64,000 nucleotides of DNA from Solidesulfovibrio alcoholivorans DSM 5433 (GTDB lineage: Bacteria > Desulfobacterota > Desulfovibrionia > Desulfovibrionales > Desulfovibrionaceae): contig NZ_JNJA01000006.1 of assembly GCF_000702665.1 (NCBI RefSeq), forward strand, positions 186,001 to 250,000, read 5' to 3'. Shown here piece after piece: positions 51,402 through 60,898 of this stretch. Every line of letters starts with the position of its first letter. Position 1 is the first letter of the stretch. The notes under the pieces were generated by a model. It was not told the origin of the DNA, did no database searches, and saw only the letters and a list, made by a program, of their open reading frames with translations. The position numbers and the translations under genes are program-made.

Positions 51402-52991
51402 ATGAACACCATCACTTTCATTGCTACCACGAACATTGTTCCTAATGCTGGTTACTCTCGTTCCGTTATGGATCAGGACTTGATTAAATTTATCCGCAAT
51501 AGCATTCGGCAGAACAACGGCCTTAAGCCCGAAAACGCCCTCAAGGTTCGCCAGATTCCCAGTAACGTCTTTGAGATCATCGATGGTCACATTCGTTTTG
51601 AAGCTGCTAAGCAGGAGAATCTCGAAGAACTCCCTTGCATTGTGGTGGAAATGGATGACGATGAAGCTTATATGGCCCTGATCAACGAAAACAAGTGCCA
51701 GGAGATGACCGCCCTGGATATCGGTCTCCATGCCCTTGGGTTTGAGTCCCGTGTCGGTGGCCGGGGCAACAAGAGCGACCTCACCCTGTATGCCGAAAAG
51801 ATCCGTAAGCACCCTCAGAATGTCCGGCTGTACCGGGATGGGGCCAAGGTCTACAAGCACATTGAACCTGAACTTGTCTACGATGAAAAGATGAAGCTTC
51901 GCAACAAGGCTACTGTTTTGTGCGATTTTAAGAATCTCAATGATCGGTCTTGGTTGGGTTTGTCCAAGATCGTGGTTAACCGCAAGTATGGTACCCCCGA
52001 TCTCAAGAAAGGGATTCGTCTCGTGAAAAAGGTTATGGAAATGGAAAATAGCGAAGAGTGGATCGACGCCTTCTTGCCTTATGAGAAGATTATTGCGCTG
52101 TCCATGGCGAAGGCTACGAGTTTCCATCTTATTGATCCTGTTTTTAAAGAGCTTAATCGTCTTAAGCAGTTCTATGAAAACAATCCTGAAGCTGGCAATG
52201 TCAATGAACTTCATGATTGGCTTTCTGAGCATGGCGTTGAGACTGACCAGTGCGGCCGTGAACGCCTTAAGTTTCGGAACATTGTCAAGCACTGCAAGTC
52301 CATCATGAATGACAACAACAAAGAAATGGCCTCTTGGATCGAGGGTGATTGCCTTGAGCATATCCATGAAATCCCCGATAATTCTGTGGCTCTTCTGCTG
52401 ACTGATCCTCCCTATGGTTGTACGTACCGTTCCATTTCTGACAGGACTAACCGGACCATTGCCAACGACAATCCTGAGGATTCTACGCGTATTCTTAAAG
52501 AGAGTCTTGAGCAGATCTATCCCAAGATGAAGGATGATTCGTATATCGTTGTGTTCAGTGGAGACAAGATGCTGGCGGACTTCATTAACATTATCAAGGG
52601 TGCTGGATTTACTTACCAGGGTGTCGCTGTGTGGAAGAAGTCTCGCCACACGCAGGGGTCTCTTATCAGTGGTCTTCGCCCCATTACTGAAAAAATTATT
52701 TATGCCACCAAGGGTAAGCCTGTGCTGTACGATGCCATTTGCGACCACTTCGAGTACCCCAACACCAAGAACGAGTTCCACCAGACCGAGAAGCCGGCGG
52801 GTCTCCTTCGTGAGTTGATTGGGGCCATGACTGTTCCCGGGGACTGCGTCGTCGACTGCTTCGCCGGTTCCGGCTCCACTGTGGTCCAGGCCAAGGCGAT
52901 GGGGCGCAACTGGTGGGGCTGTGTCCTTGACCCTGATGACTACCAGAACGGGTACATGCGCCTGAATGAGAGCATGGCCGAAGCTGCTTAA
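51402..52991 (+). CDS. orphan ParB-like nuclease/DNA methyltransferase fusion
   Basis: A 529-residue protein. Residues about 10-110 are a ParB/Srx-like domain (VFEIIDGHIRFEAAKQEN, ENKCQEMTALDIG). The C-terminal part from about 330 is an amino-methyltransferase: LLLTDPPYGCTY is motif IV, VVDCFAGSGSTVVQAKAMGRNWWG is motif I with the next strand; the order DPPY before FAGSG identifies the beta class (N6-adenine or N4-cytosine). This ParB-MTase layout is common in phages and integrative elements as an orphan modifier without a cognate restriction enzyme. No nuclease gene is adjacent. The codon usage prefers T-ending codons, unlike both neighbours. AAGGAG precedes ATG. Confidence 0.88.
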   Translation: MNTITFIATTNIVPNAGYSRSVMDQDLIKFIRNSIRQNNGLKPENALKVRQIPSNVFEIIDGHIRFEAAKQENLEELPCIVVEMDDDEAYMALINENKCQEMTALDIGLHALGFESRVGGRGNKSDLTLYAEKIRKHPQNVRLYRDGAKVYKHIEPELVYDEKMKLRNKATVLCDFKNLNDRSWLGLSKIVVNRKYGTPDLKKGIRLVKKVMEMENSEEWIDAFLPYEKIIALSMAKATSFHLIDPVFKELNRLKQFYENNPEAGNVNELHDWLSEHGVETDQCGRERLKFRNIVKHCKSIMNDNNKEMASWIEGDCLEHIHEIPDNSVALLLTDPPYGCTYRSISDRTNRTIANDNPEDSTRILKESLEQIYPKMKDDSYIVVFSGDKMLADFINIIKGAGFTYQGVAVWKKSRHTQGSLISGLRPITEKIIYATKGKPVLYDAICDHFEYPNTKNEFHQTEKPAGLLRELIGAMTVPGDCVVDCFAGSGSTVVQAKAMGRNWWGCVLDPDDYQNGYMRLNESMAEAA

Positions 52992-53144
52992 TATTTCAAA
53001 CACGTTTGGAATTACATGACTTTGCTGGAATTATTTGAAAGAAGCCGACCTCCCATTGATTGGACAGGTTTCCGTGTAAATTTCAAAAAAGGTATCCAAA
53101 GGTAGGCAAACCGCCAGGGTGAGGTCCCTTGAGCCGCTCGAAAG

Positions 53145-53185
53145 CCAAATGCCGGTCATGCTCCAAAGGGCATGCCGGCATTTGG
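53145..53185. terminator. hairpin between methyltransferase and zorD
   Basis: CCAAATGCCGG (53145-53155) pairs with CCGGCATTTGG (53175-53185), with inner CATGC/GCATG pairing, giving a near-continuous 17-bp hairpin between convergent genes. Confidence 0.7.
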
Positions 53186-53243
53186 TACTTGCTACTGATC
53201 ATAAGCTAGAATTGTATGGAGATTGTTTCAAAAAACTAAGCAA

Positions 53244-56200
53244 CTAAACTTGACCATCGCTACAAGCGCTCACATTTGCATTTTGGTCAGGGAATAATTT
53301 TCTTGTCAAGAATTCAGCCTCATGGCCATCCTCAGGAGGCAATAGTACTTCTCTGCTCATGTTTCGTTTGCGTGTTAAAAGTTCGTGCAGCCTAAGATCA
53401 AAGCTATATTCCATCAGATGCGGTTGACTGTGAATGGACATCGGGTAATAAACATGTACATCTTTCTCCTGTCCGATGCGATAAATTCGGTCAGTGCACT
53501 GATCTTCTACAGCTGGATTCCACCACCTCGAGAGATGTATAACGTGGTTAGCCGAAGTTAACGTCAAACCAACTCCTCCAGCCCGGGGTGACAAGATCAT
53601 TACATTAAATGTGTCCCGCTCTCCCTGAAATTTTTGGACATACTTATGTCGCACTGCACCAGGTACTGTACCATTTATTACAAATGGCAAACGATTTAAG
53701 TTATAGCGCTCCTTGAGCTTCACGGCCAAAACCTCCTGGAGTTCCAGTGACTCCAGAAAAATTAGAGCTTTTTCTCGTTTATTACTGATCTCATCCAGGA
53801 TATCCACAGTCCGGGCCAACCGGGCAGACCAACCGATATAATCATCCCCTATCTGAATCCAAGTATCCGGGGTATCCGGATGCAAGCTGATCATTCGCAG
53901 TGTATGCAGTAGTTGCAGACCAACACCTGCTCCTCCTTGACTATTGTCCCTGAGGGCATTCTCGTAGGCCTGGGCTTGGCGGGGAGGCATGATAGCCTGC
54001 TCCACATGTTCTGTCTTTGAAGGAAGCCCCTGAAGGATATCACTTTTCATTCGCCGCAGCATAGGTCGAAACACCCTTTGCCCACTCCCTTCAAGTTTGG
54101 CTTTGAGCGCTCGCAGTGTGTCCATGTCTGCTTCAGAATATGTGGCCATAAACTGTTTTAAGTCACCTAAAAATCCTGGCAAAAGCACATCCATGATCGC
54201 CCAGAGGTCAGCAAAAGAATTTTCAATAGGAGTACCAGTCATACCAAGGCAAAAATCTGCACGTAGCGTCTGAACTACACGGAAAATCTGTGATGTAGGA
54301 TTTTTTGATTTTTGGATTTCATCAAAAATAACTGAGCACCATGGAATAACTGCAAAACTATGATGATAGTCACGAAGAGTTTCGTAAGTTGTTAGTACCC
54401 AATCGGCTTCCTGAATGCGTGGAACATCGAGGTGAACAGTCCCACGATCTACGTCACGTCCTTGGAGAAGACGCAGCTGCCGCAGCTGCGGACCATGTAC
54501 CTCGATGCGGTCACCCAGACCATGTTCATCGAGATGAATGCGTACCTCATCCTGCCAATTGCCAAGGAGACTTGTGGGGGCCACGATCAAAATAGGTTTG
54601 CGGGTGAGGCCAAGCATCTGACGACGCTCCTGTAGCCAAGCTAGAAATGCCAGTGCCGTTAGGGTCTTGCCCAAGCCCATATCGTCAGCCAGTAGAGCAC
54701 CACTGGTACCGCTCGACCACATCCCAATCAACCAGTCTAGTGCCTCCTGTTGATGGGACTTAAGCGCCGTGCGTAGGGCGTGGGGCAGGCTGTTGTGCAC
54801 CTCGATAGCTTGCCGCCGTCGGAAGGAGCAGTATTGAGTTTCATCGAGATTCTCGGCAACCTCAATAAAGATGGGGCCTGCAACCATCTCCGTTTCAGCG
54901 AGCGGCTCGGGAGGTGAGACAGGAACTTCCGGCTCGGGAACCGGGCTGAGCAGATTGGCAATGCTGTTTAGGGCGTCCAGTGTCTCAGGAGCGGCTGGAA
55001 CGGCCACGTCCTGAATATCTACATTGGGGCGGCCTTGTTCAATGGCAGCCTGTATATCTCGAATAGCCGTGGCGACAGCTTCCGGACTGCCAAAGGCTAC
55101 GGTCTTTCCCTCGATTTGAAGCCCGTATGATTCAGGACGCCAAGTATTCGGAGAACGCTTGATCCATGGTAGGACGGTGGGAACCCAGAGACCAAGCCCC
55201 ACCACACGTTCCGAGTATTCCTGGGTGACGACGAACATGGCCTCCACCGTCGCCTCACCAAAACGCTCACCTAACCGTTCCTGAAAATAGCGTTGCGGGC
55301 TGCGAGCAAAGTCGCGTCGCACCTCGGGCGAGGCCTGTTGCACTTCCTTGACCACCGCTAGAGCTTCGCGCACTACCGGTTCGATAAAAACATAGCGATT
55401 GTCGCCAAGCACATAAGACGACCGGATCTCTGGATATATGTCATTAAAATATTTAGCAAAGTGCTCGTGGAGTGCTGGAGGCAAAAGCGCATCGCTTTCA
55501 AGAGTCAGGGTGTTGGCAGCCCCCTGGGTCACCTCATCTATCCGTACGGAATTTTCAAGGTTATTAGCTTGGTGGTGTCTTCGGCCAAACAGCACAGGTT
55601 CAACATTAAAGGTCGCCCTGGCGGTCTTGAGCCGCAATGACAGCGCTGCGGCATGATATACTCGCAGGCTGTCTAGATAACCATCGCGGGCCACCTGCTC
55701 CTTAGCCTGCAGCGGCAAAGCAGCGGTCATGCGGGCTAATAGCCGGCGGCGTTCGTCTTCATCCCCCGGGGCGAGGGAGTTACAATCGTCAATGGTTGAA
55801 GCTAAATCATAGAGTGTCTTTGGCAGTCGCTGCCATGCACCATCGTGTTTGAGCATGGCTCCAACACGAAGCGCCCCGATGGCCCGCTGCCCCAGGGGGG
55901 TGAGCCATGCTGCATCCAAATAGAAATCGTTATTTCCTATGATACCACGGCTTTGTATAGACAGGCACAAAGGGGTGCAGGGAGGCAAGCCGAGCAACTG
56001 GGCTTGGGCCTGACCCAGACTAGCGACATGGCGATGGGTAAGCAAAATGCCGTCTGCTTTACGAATGCCTGCTGTGGCCTGTGGCCCTTCTTCGTCGCCT
56101 GGCAAAGTGGCTGGATCGATTGTGTCTAGGGCGCGTAAAAGCAGGGCAACTGGGGACGATAGCGTCCTTAAATCAGTGCGTCCCCATTCGTCAGGGGGGA

Positions 56201-56288
56201 TGGCCGTGCGGCGTCCAAGCAGACTGTTTTTGATTACTTGAAATAAAACGCCTTCGGCAATTGGAGCATGAATTAAAGTGAGGGGCAT
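53244..56288 (-). CDS. zorD: Zorya type I ZorD, SNF2-family helicase/nuclease effector
   Basis: A 1014-residue protein, near the usual 1,000-1,100 for ZorD. The N-terminal 500 residues are the ZorD-specific region; then a SNF2 helicase core follows with Walker A DDMGLGKT (residues 535-542), PTSLLGNW, a Walker B variant FDEIQ (655-659), TGTPIEN (684-690) and the C-terminal lobe motif DRIYRIGQ. In type I Zorya, ZorD is recruited at the phage injection site and degrades DNA. The chosen ATG 56288 lies 16 bases after the zorC stop, with AGAGG upstream; in-frame ATGs at 56318 and 56366 would lengthen it and overlap zorC. Confidence 0.93.
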   Translation of the reverse strand: MPLTLIHAPIAEGVLFQVIKNSLLGRRTAIPPDEWGRTDLRTLSSPVALLLRALDTIDPATLPGDEEGPQATAGIRKADGILLTHRHVASLGQAQAQLLGLPPCTPLCLSIQSRGIIGNNDFYLDAAWLTPLGQRAIGALRVGAMLKHDGAWQRLPKTLYDLASTIDDCNSLAPGDEDERRRLLARMTAALPLQAKEQVARDGYLDSLRVYHAAALSLRLKTARATFNVEPVLFGRRHHQANNLENSVRIDEVTQGAANTLTLESDALLPPALHEHFAKYFNDIYPEIRSSYVLGDNRYVFIEPVVREALAVVKEVQQASPEVRRDFARSPQRYFQERLGERFGEATVEAMFVVTQEYSERVVGLGLWVPTVLPWIKRSPNTWRPESYGLQIEGKTVAFGSPEAVATAIRDIQAAIEQGRPNVDIQDVAVPAAPETLDALNSIANLLSPVPEPEVPVSPPEPLAETEMVAGPIFIEVAENLDETQYCSFRRRQAIEVHNSLPHALRTALKSHQQEALDWLIGMWSSGTSGALLADDMGLGKTLTALAFLAWLQERRQMLGLTRKPILIVAPTSLLGNWQDEVRIHLDEHGLGDRIEVHGPQLRQLRLLQGRDVDRGTVHLDVPRIQEADWVLTTYETLRDYHHSFAVIPWCSVIFDEIQKSKNPTSQIFRVVQTLRADFCLGMTGTPIENSFADLWAIMDVLLPGFLGDLKQFMATYSEADMDTLRALKAKLEGSGQRVFRPMLRRMKSDILQGLPSKTEHVEQAIMPPRQAQAYENALRDNSQGGAGVGLQLLHTLRMISLHPDTPDTWIQIGDDYIGWSARLARTVDILDEISNKREKALIFLESLELQEVLAVKLKERYNLNRLPFVINGTVPGAVRHKYVQKFQGERDTFNVMILSPRAGGVGLTLTSANHVIHLSRWWNPAVEDQCTDRIYRIGQEKDVHVYYPMSIHSQPHLMEYSFDLRLHELLTRKRNMSREVLLPPEDGHEAEFLTRKLFPDQNANVSACSDGQV

Positions 56289-56304
56289 GTTTGGTGCAAA
56301 GCCT

Positions 56305-57720
56305 CTAGTTATAATCATTGGGGAAAACAGATCGGCCTGTTTGTTCACGGATATGTTTCGCAACATCCTCTCGCCAGGAGCCTTTTGCGTAGTGAGTGTA
56401 AGGCCCTGGTTTTTCTGAATTGAAATCTAGGTCAGTTTTTCTATAGAATCGCTTGTACAATGCTGGGGCATCATTGTTTCGTTCATGCCAAATGTGGCAA
56501 CGGCCATTGTGACTCCAGTCAACCACAATCAAAGTGTCAATCTTCATGATCAATGCTATATGGTTAGAGATGTTGGTTGATTGTGTCAATTCGGCATAGC
56601 TCAAAGCCTTTCCCGGAGAAGATCCTGTGCGTGCGATAATTTTTTTTACTTCATGTACACCATTTACGCCGAGAGCAACCCAGGCTTGGTCAATATATCC
56701 CTTGCGATGGTAGGCTCTCCAAAATTTACCACGCATCATCCACATGCGACGTGCGTTATTATCTTGGTTGGCTACATTATCCATAATGCTTAAAAATAGC
56801 TCCAAAGATTGTTCTGTTAACCAGCCATGCATGACATCTTTGGCTTCGATTCGTACTGGATGCCATAATGATGCGTCCAGACGGGGGTCTCGTAATTGGC
56901 GTAGTAAGAATGTTTCCACTAAATTACGGACAGCATTTGGAGCTTGCAGGACCCTAAATGGCAAGAGGAGGGCATCAGTGATCGCTTGGATCACTGGCGG
57001 GACATTGAGGAACAGACATCCTTGCGCCGTAGTTGACAAGTCGATGATTCGCTGAGCCATTTCCTGCGTGAGAGATTTGTTTCCAGTGCCCGAGGGGCGC
57101 TGCAGTGCAACCTGGAAAGCTTTTATGCCAAATTCTGATATTGCCAGGCTAGTGGGGAGGCCGGCGTGATCAAAAGCTACCACGATGCCATGTTCCACAC
57201 CGACTTCTGGGTTCAAGAGCCAGGAGGCAAGGCGATCCACCGCTACCGTCGGTTTGAAAAGTTCAAATCGGAATGCTGCCTCGGACCACCGACGTCCCAA
57301 TGAGTCAACGCGGCGAGCTAGGAAGGTTGCAAGCTCACGGGCGGCCTGGGGGAAACTTGTAAAAATATCAACATATACTCGTGCTAGCCCCCGCAAGAGA
57401 CGCCCACGGGCACGTTGGGCCAAAGCCTTCAAATAGGCCCGCAGTAACGAGAGATCTTCCAACAGGACACTTTTATCCAGGCATAGGGTGGAATAACGCC
57501 AATCAAGCACGTCCAGTCCGGAAAAGTCCTGGCTGCGGGCTGCCTGGATCAGTCGGACCTGTAGGGCCTGAAGATCAAGTGGAGGCCGAGTTGGCTGATC
57601 CGTCCCCTCTCCGACGAGTTTGGCAGCCTCCACCGCTCTGGAAGGACAAAAGACCAGAGGACGAATCTGATACCCCGATTGCTGCCAAGTTAGCAGCAAG
57701 TCTTTGAGGCCCTGGGTCAT
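56305..57720 (-). CDS. zorC: Zorya type I ZorC, EH-signature protein
   Basis: A 471-residue protein. The C-terminal EH-signature region is clear: MRGKFWRAYHRKGYIDQAWVALG with its conserved Glu/His neighbourhood, then LIVVDWSHNGRCHIWHERN and APALYKRFYRK. The presence of this family next to MotA/MotB-like and SNF2 genes defines type I rather than type II Zorya. Its ATG overlaps the zorB stop by four bases. ZorC is thought to bind DNA and act with ZorD as effector. It is somewhat shorter than the roughly 560-residue E. coli protein. Confidence 0.92.
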   Translation of the reverse strand: MTQGLKDLLLTWQQSGYQIRPLVFCPSRAVEAAKLVGEGTDQPTRPPLDLQALQVRLIQAARSQDFSGLDVLDWRYSTLCLDKSVLLEDLSLLRAYLKALAQRARGRLLRGLARVYVDIFTSFPQAARELATFLARRVDSLGRRWSEAAFRFELFKPTVAVDRLASWLLNPEVGVEHGIVVAFDHAGLPTSLAISEFGIKAFQVALQRPSGTGNKSLTQEMAQRIIDLSTTAQGCLFLNVPPVIQAITDALLLPFRVLQAPNAVRNLVETFLLRQLRDPRLDASLWHPVRIEAKDVMHGWLTEQSLELFLSIMDNVANQDNNARRMWMMRGKFWRAYHRKGYIDQAWVALGVNGVHEVKKIIARTGSSPGKALSYAELTQSTNISNHIALIMKIDTLIVVDWSHNGRCHIWHERNNDAPALYKRFYRKTDLDFNSEKPGPYTHYAKGSWREDVAKHIREQTGRSVFPNDYN

Positions 57721-58556
57721 TCGAGCAACCTCTTGGCTGCATTAACCTCTTTTTCGCTCGGCGGAGTCATGATGAAACGTATGTCGATACGGCGATTGCG
57801 TTGCTTATTTTCTGGGTTAGTGTTAGGCATCACTGGACGCTTGAGTCCATATCCAGCCACTGACATGAGTGGATAGCCGGCACTAGTGGAACCGTTCTGG
57901 TCGATACGCATCTGTCTGCTACGGAGTGTCCCTAGTTCCGGTTGCTCGCGAATCATGACTTGGTAGGTATGCAATGCTCTCTCCATTGACAGCCTCCAGT
58001 TCATGTCCTCAGGACCATCGGAGTCGGTGTGTCCTTCGATGAGCAGTGCCTCCAATCCGAAGGCCGTTGCAGGACAATCAGCAGGGGCGGTGGCGTCTGG
58101 GAGAGTGGCATAGCAAGGCAGAACTTGGCCTAACGCTCTGGCCAGCTTGGTCACCGCCTCTTTGCCTTCGGGCAATAGCTCAGCCTTGCCTACAGGAAAC
58201 AGGATGGACTCTGGCAAACGCAGGATTCCGTTGTCACGGTCGATAAGTACCGTCACCCCCTGGTCTCTAAGGGACTGGTAAACCTGTTCGACGACAGTCT
58301 GACGAGCTTGCTGTGCCCCCTGAAGCAAGTCAAGCTGGGCGCGAAGTCTATTTTTTTCTTCTTCGGCAGCCTTACGCTGATCTTCCAGGAGAGCGTTCTG
58401 GGTGCGAAGGTCTACGGAATCATCACTAAATTTCATCGCGAAAAACATGAGCATAATGATGAACAAAAAGAGCATACCTACCATCATGTCAGTCATGGAT
58501 ACGAAAAAATCCTGGTCATGTTCGTCTGCACCGTTATGAACATCATGAATAGCCAT
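57717..58556 (-). CDS. zorB: Zorya ZorB, MotB/OmpA-like stator subunit
   Basis: A 279-residue protein with a single membrane helix (about residues 24-42) preceded by the proton-carrying aspartate Asp23 in FFVSMTDMMVGMLF, a coiled linker (residues 55-80) and an OmpA-like peptidoglycan-binding domain: LLIEGHTDSDG and VAGYGLKRPVMPN followed by NKQRNRRIDIRF. In Zorya two ZorB chains and five ZorA chains build an inner-membrane proton-driven motor that anchors to the cell wall. Starts 23 bases after zorA ends. Confidence 0.95.
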   Translation of the reverse strand: MAIHDVHNGADEHDQDFFVSMTDMMVGMLFLFIIMLMFFAMKFSDDSVDLRTQNALLEDQRKAAEEEKNRLRAQLDLLQGAQQARQTVVEQVYQSLRDQGVTVLIDRDNGILRLPESILFPVGKAELLPEGKEAVTKLARALGQVLPCYATLPDATAPADCPATAFGLEALLIEGHTDSDGPEDMNWRLSMERALHTYQVMIREQPELGTLRSRQMRIDQNGSTSAGYPLMSVAGYGLKRPVMPNTNPENKQRNRRIDIRFIMTPPSEKEVNAAKRLLE

Positions 58557-58579
58557 TTTGCTCTCGAATAGTTGTGCTG

Positions 58580-60850
58580 TTATTTTTTCATCGCAACGAG
58601 GGTCTTCTCGAAGACCTCATTAAGATCGTCAACTGATTCGGCAAACTGTTTAACCGCTTTGCCAAGATATTCATCAATACTATGTACATGTTGGTTTAAT
58701 TTTTCAGCATTGCTGTCCATTGCGGATAACATTTCCCGTAAAACTTTAGCTAGACTTTCATCGACCCCCTGGAAGCGACCTAGATGTTGTTGCCAGGATG
58801 TTTCCAGGCCAGAGGAAGCCTGTTGGATGATTGATCCTGCAGCAGAAACGGTTCGTCCCATAGCCGTGGCACCATCGACTAGGCTGCGTAGAGCCTGCTC
58901 CATACCGCGCACACTGGCTGTCAAGGTGTTTTGGCTGGTCACAATGGGGCCAGAGGCAGCTCCTATACTGCTGGCGGCTGCTTCCAGCGCCTTGGCCGCC
59001 GCCTGGGATCCAGTGGCCGCCTCTCGCACACTACGGCCATGAAGCCCCAACGCCTGATCCGCATCGGTCAGTCCGATGGAGAGTTTCTGGACATGAGTGC
59101 CCATGCTCGCCAGGGATTCATTGAGCAAGGCAAGGACAGCGCTGGTTCCATCGGTTAGTCGGACGGCGGCGGCCTGACCCTGAGCCGAGACCTCGTCACC
59201 GACCTTAGCCAGGGCGACGCTCATGTTTTCCCTGGCCGTGGTACTAACTTGGAGTAAACGTTCCATGGCCTGCTGGTTGGTCTGTGCCACACGTGCAGAT
59301 TCGTCGCGCATCTCGCGTAAAATACTAGCAATGGATTCGTTCATGGATTGGGCATTACGCGCGGTCTGGTCCCCTGCTTCAGCAGCAGTTCGGCGCATAG
59401 TCTCGGCCATCTCTTCGACGGATTTACTTAATGCGGCCACAGCCTGAGCGCCCTGGTCGCTCACGGAACCGGTCGCGCCGGCCATGGCCTCCCTCATTTG
59501 GATCAGGGCTTGAGCCATCTCATCGCCGATGCTCCGCAGTCGTTCTTGGAGAGCGGACTGAGCCTGGCTGACGTCCTGGGCCACATTTTGGCTGATACCC
59601 CGTGTAGCTTCGGCCAAGCCGGCTACACCTTCGCGCAATTCACGAGCTGCAGTTTCCAGAGTTGAGGCAAAGGCTCCACCTCCGTTGTTCAGCGAATCTT
59701 TCATCTGGGCTAAAGCGCTAGATAAGCCATCAAGGGTCTGGACCATGGTTGACAATTCCGCTCCAGCCTGCTGGTCGACAACTTGATTTAGGCGATTGGC
59801 CAGGACATTAAGGGTCTCCTCTTGCATGACCTTAATATTTTCCCCAATAGAACGCCCAATGGACTCTTCCATTTTTCCAAGATTCTGGCCAACTTGATCA
59901 AGTCCCTTGCGCACAGGTTCAACCGCTTCGAGCATGGCCCGGGAGACAGCTTCTGAGGTTGCTGAAAAACTTTCCTTCAATTCACGATGCATAGGCGTAA
60001 CGACATTATTCATGGCAGTAGCCACTGCACCAGACATCCTTATTAAGCCATCACTTATTTCGCTATTAAAAACTTTAATTTGTGTGGTCGTCTCCTTGGC
60101 TTCACGTAGTTGTTCATATAAGAGTTGTTCAGGGATTTGAATTGGCAATAAGCGCTCAAGATGCTTTCGAAAATTTCGGAAGGCATTTTCAAGCCCTCGA
60201 CGAAAATGTTTTTCCGTATAACTAACTACCAATGAGGCAAGCAGACCAAAAATGGAGGTGTAAAATTTAAAGGTGGCTGCACTCAGAAGATCCTTTAGAG
60301 CACTTTGCATTGCTTCCTGAGCTTGGCCGCCATTTGACGTTGCTGCATGGATGGCTTGACTGGCCGAACTTAATGCGGCCACCAAGCCGAGAAAAGTCAA
60401 GAGCAGGCCGATGCCGACGAATAGTCCTGACCATTTTGCTAGACGGCGAAGTTGCACCACACCCTCGAAACGTTCAGCTGAAAAGTAGATCGCTGGACTT
60501 ACTGTTAAAAATATCTTCTCCCCATCTTTCTGAATTAGGGTTTGAGTAAATTTCTTCCAAACCTCCTCTAGGGCAGGACATTTAGCAGAAAGTGTAGACA
60601 CAAAATTCTGATATTGAATTCCTATTAAGCCCGAATCTGGTATGGATGCAAGTTTATTGTTGCATATTTCAAGTTGATGCATTAGCGGATGCCATGTTCG
60701 CCATCCACGAATAATGACACAAAATAACCATACTAATATCCCCAGAGAAAGAATTTCTGGCACACCTTTGTGCCGCAGAAATCCCAGAAGTGTCGGCATA
60801 ACAGACGTCAACGGATAACTCAACCAAGAAAGAATATTGTAATAATTCAT
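58580..60850 (-). CDS. zorA: Zorya ZorA, MotA-like motor subunit with long tail
   Basis: A 756-residue protein. Three hydrophobic segments occur in the first 230 residues (near IPEILSLGILVWLF, WSGLFVGIGLLLTFLGLV and FKFYTSIFGLLASLVVSY), the MotA/ExbB-type core. The remaining 500 or so residues are a long, periodic, alanine- and glutamine-rich helical tail, as known for ZorA, where the tail extends into the cytoplasm and is required for signalling. ATG 60850 is preferred over 60889, as it starts closer to the first helix. First gene of the Zorya operon. Confidence 0.93.
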   Translation of the reverse strand: MNYYNILSWLSYPLTSVMPTLLGFLRHKGVPEILSLGILVWLFCVIIRGWRTWHPLMHQLEICNNKLASIPDSGLIGIQYQNFVSTLSAKCPALEEVWKKFTQTLIQKDGEKIFLTVSPAIYFSAERFEGVVQLRRLAKWSGLFVGIGLLLTFLGLVAALSSASQAIHAATSNGGQAQEAMQSALKDLLSAATFKFYTSIFGLLASLVVSYTEKHFRRGLENAFRNFRKHLERLLPIQIPEQLLYEQLREAKETTTQIKVFNSEISDGLIRMSGAVATAMNNVVTPMHRELKESFSATSEAVSRAMLEAVEPVRKGLDQVGQNLGKMEESIGRSIGENIKVMQEETLNVLANRLNQVVDQQAGAELSTMVQTLDGLSSALAQMKDSLNNGGGAFASTLETAARELREGVAGLAEATRGISQNVAQDVSQAQSALQERLRSIGDEMAQALIQMREAMAGATGSVSDQGAQAVAALSKSVEEMAETMRRTAAEAGDQTARNAQSMNESIASILREMRDESARVAQTNQQAMERLLQVSTTARENMSVALAKVGDEVSAQGQAAAVRLTDGTSAVLALLNESLASMGTHVQKLSIGLTDADQALGLHGRSVREAATGSQAAAKALEAAASSIGAASGPIVTSQNTLTASVRGMEQALRSLVDGATAMGRTVSAAGSIIQQASSGLETSWQQHLGRFQGVDESLAKVLREMLSAMDSNAEKLNQHVHSIDEYLGKAVKQFAESVDDLNEVFEKTLVAMKK

Positions 60851-60898
60851 TGGACAATGTACCTGCCATTCGCAGAGAATTTGTTGCATTGAAATCGT

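Noticed and set aside
51357..53003. A 548-codon minus-strand open frame opposite the methyltransferase
   Set aside because: The plus strand has intact DPPYG and FAGSGST motifs; the minus reading has no motif and arises from codon bias.
58572..59042. Plus-strand frames opposite zorA
   Set aside because: They mirror the repetitive helical tail of ZorA and show no motif.
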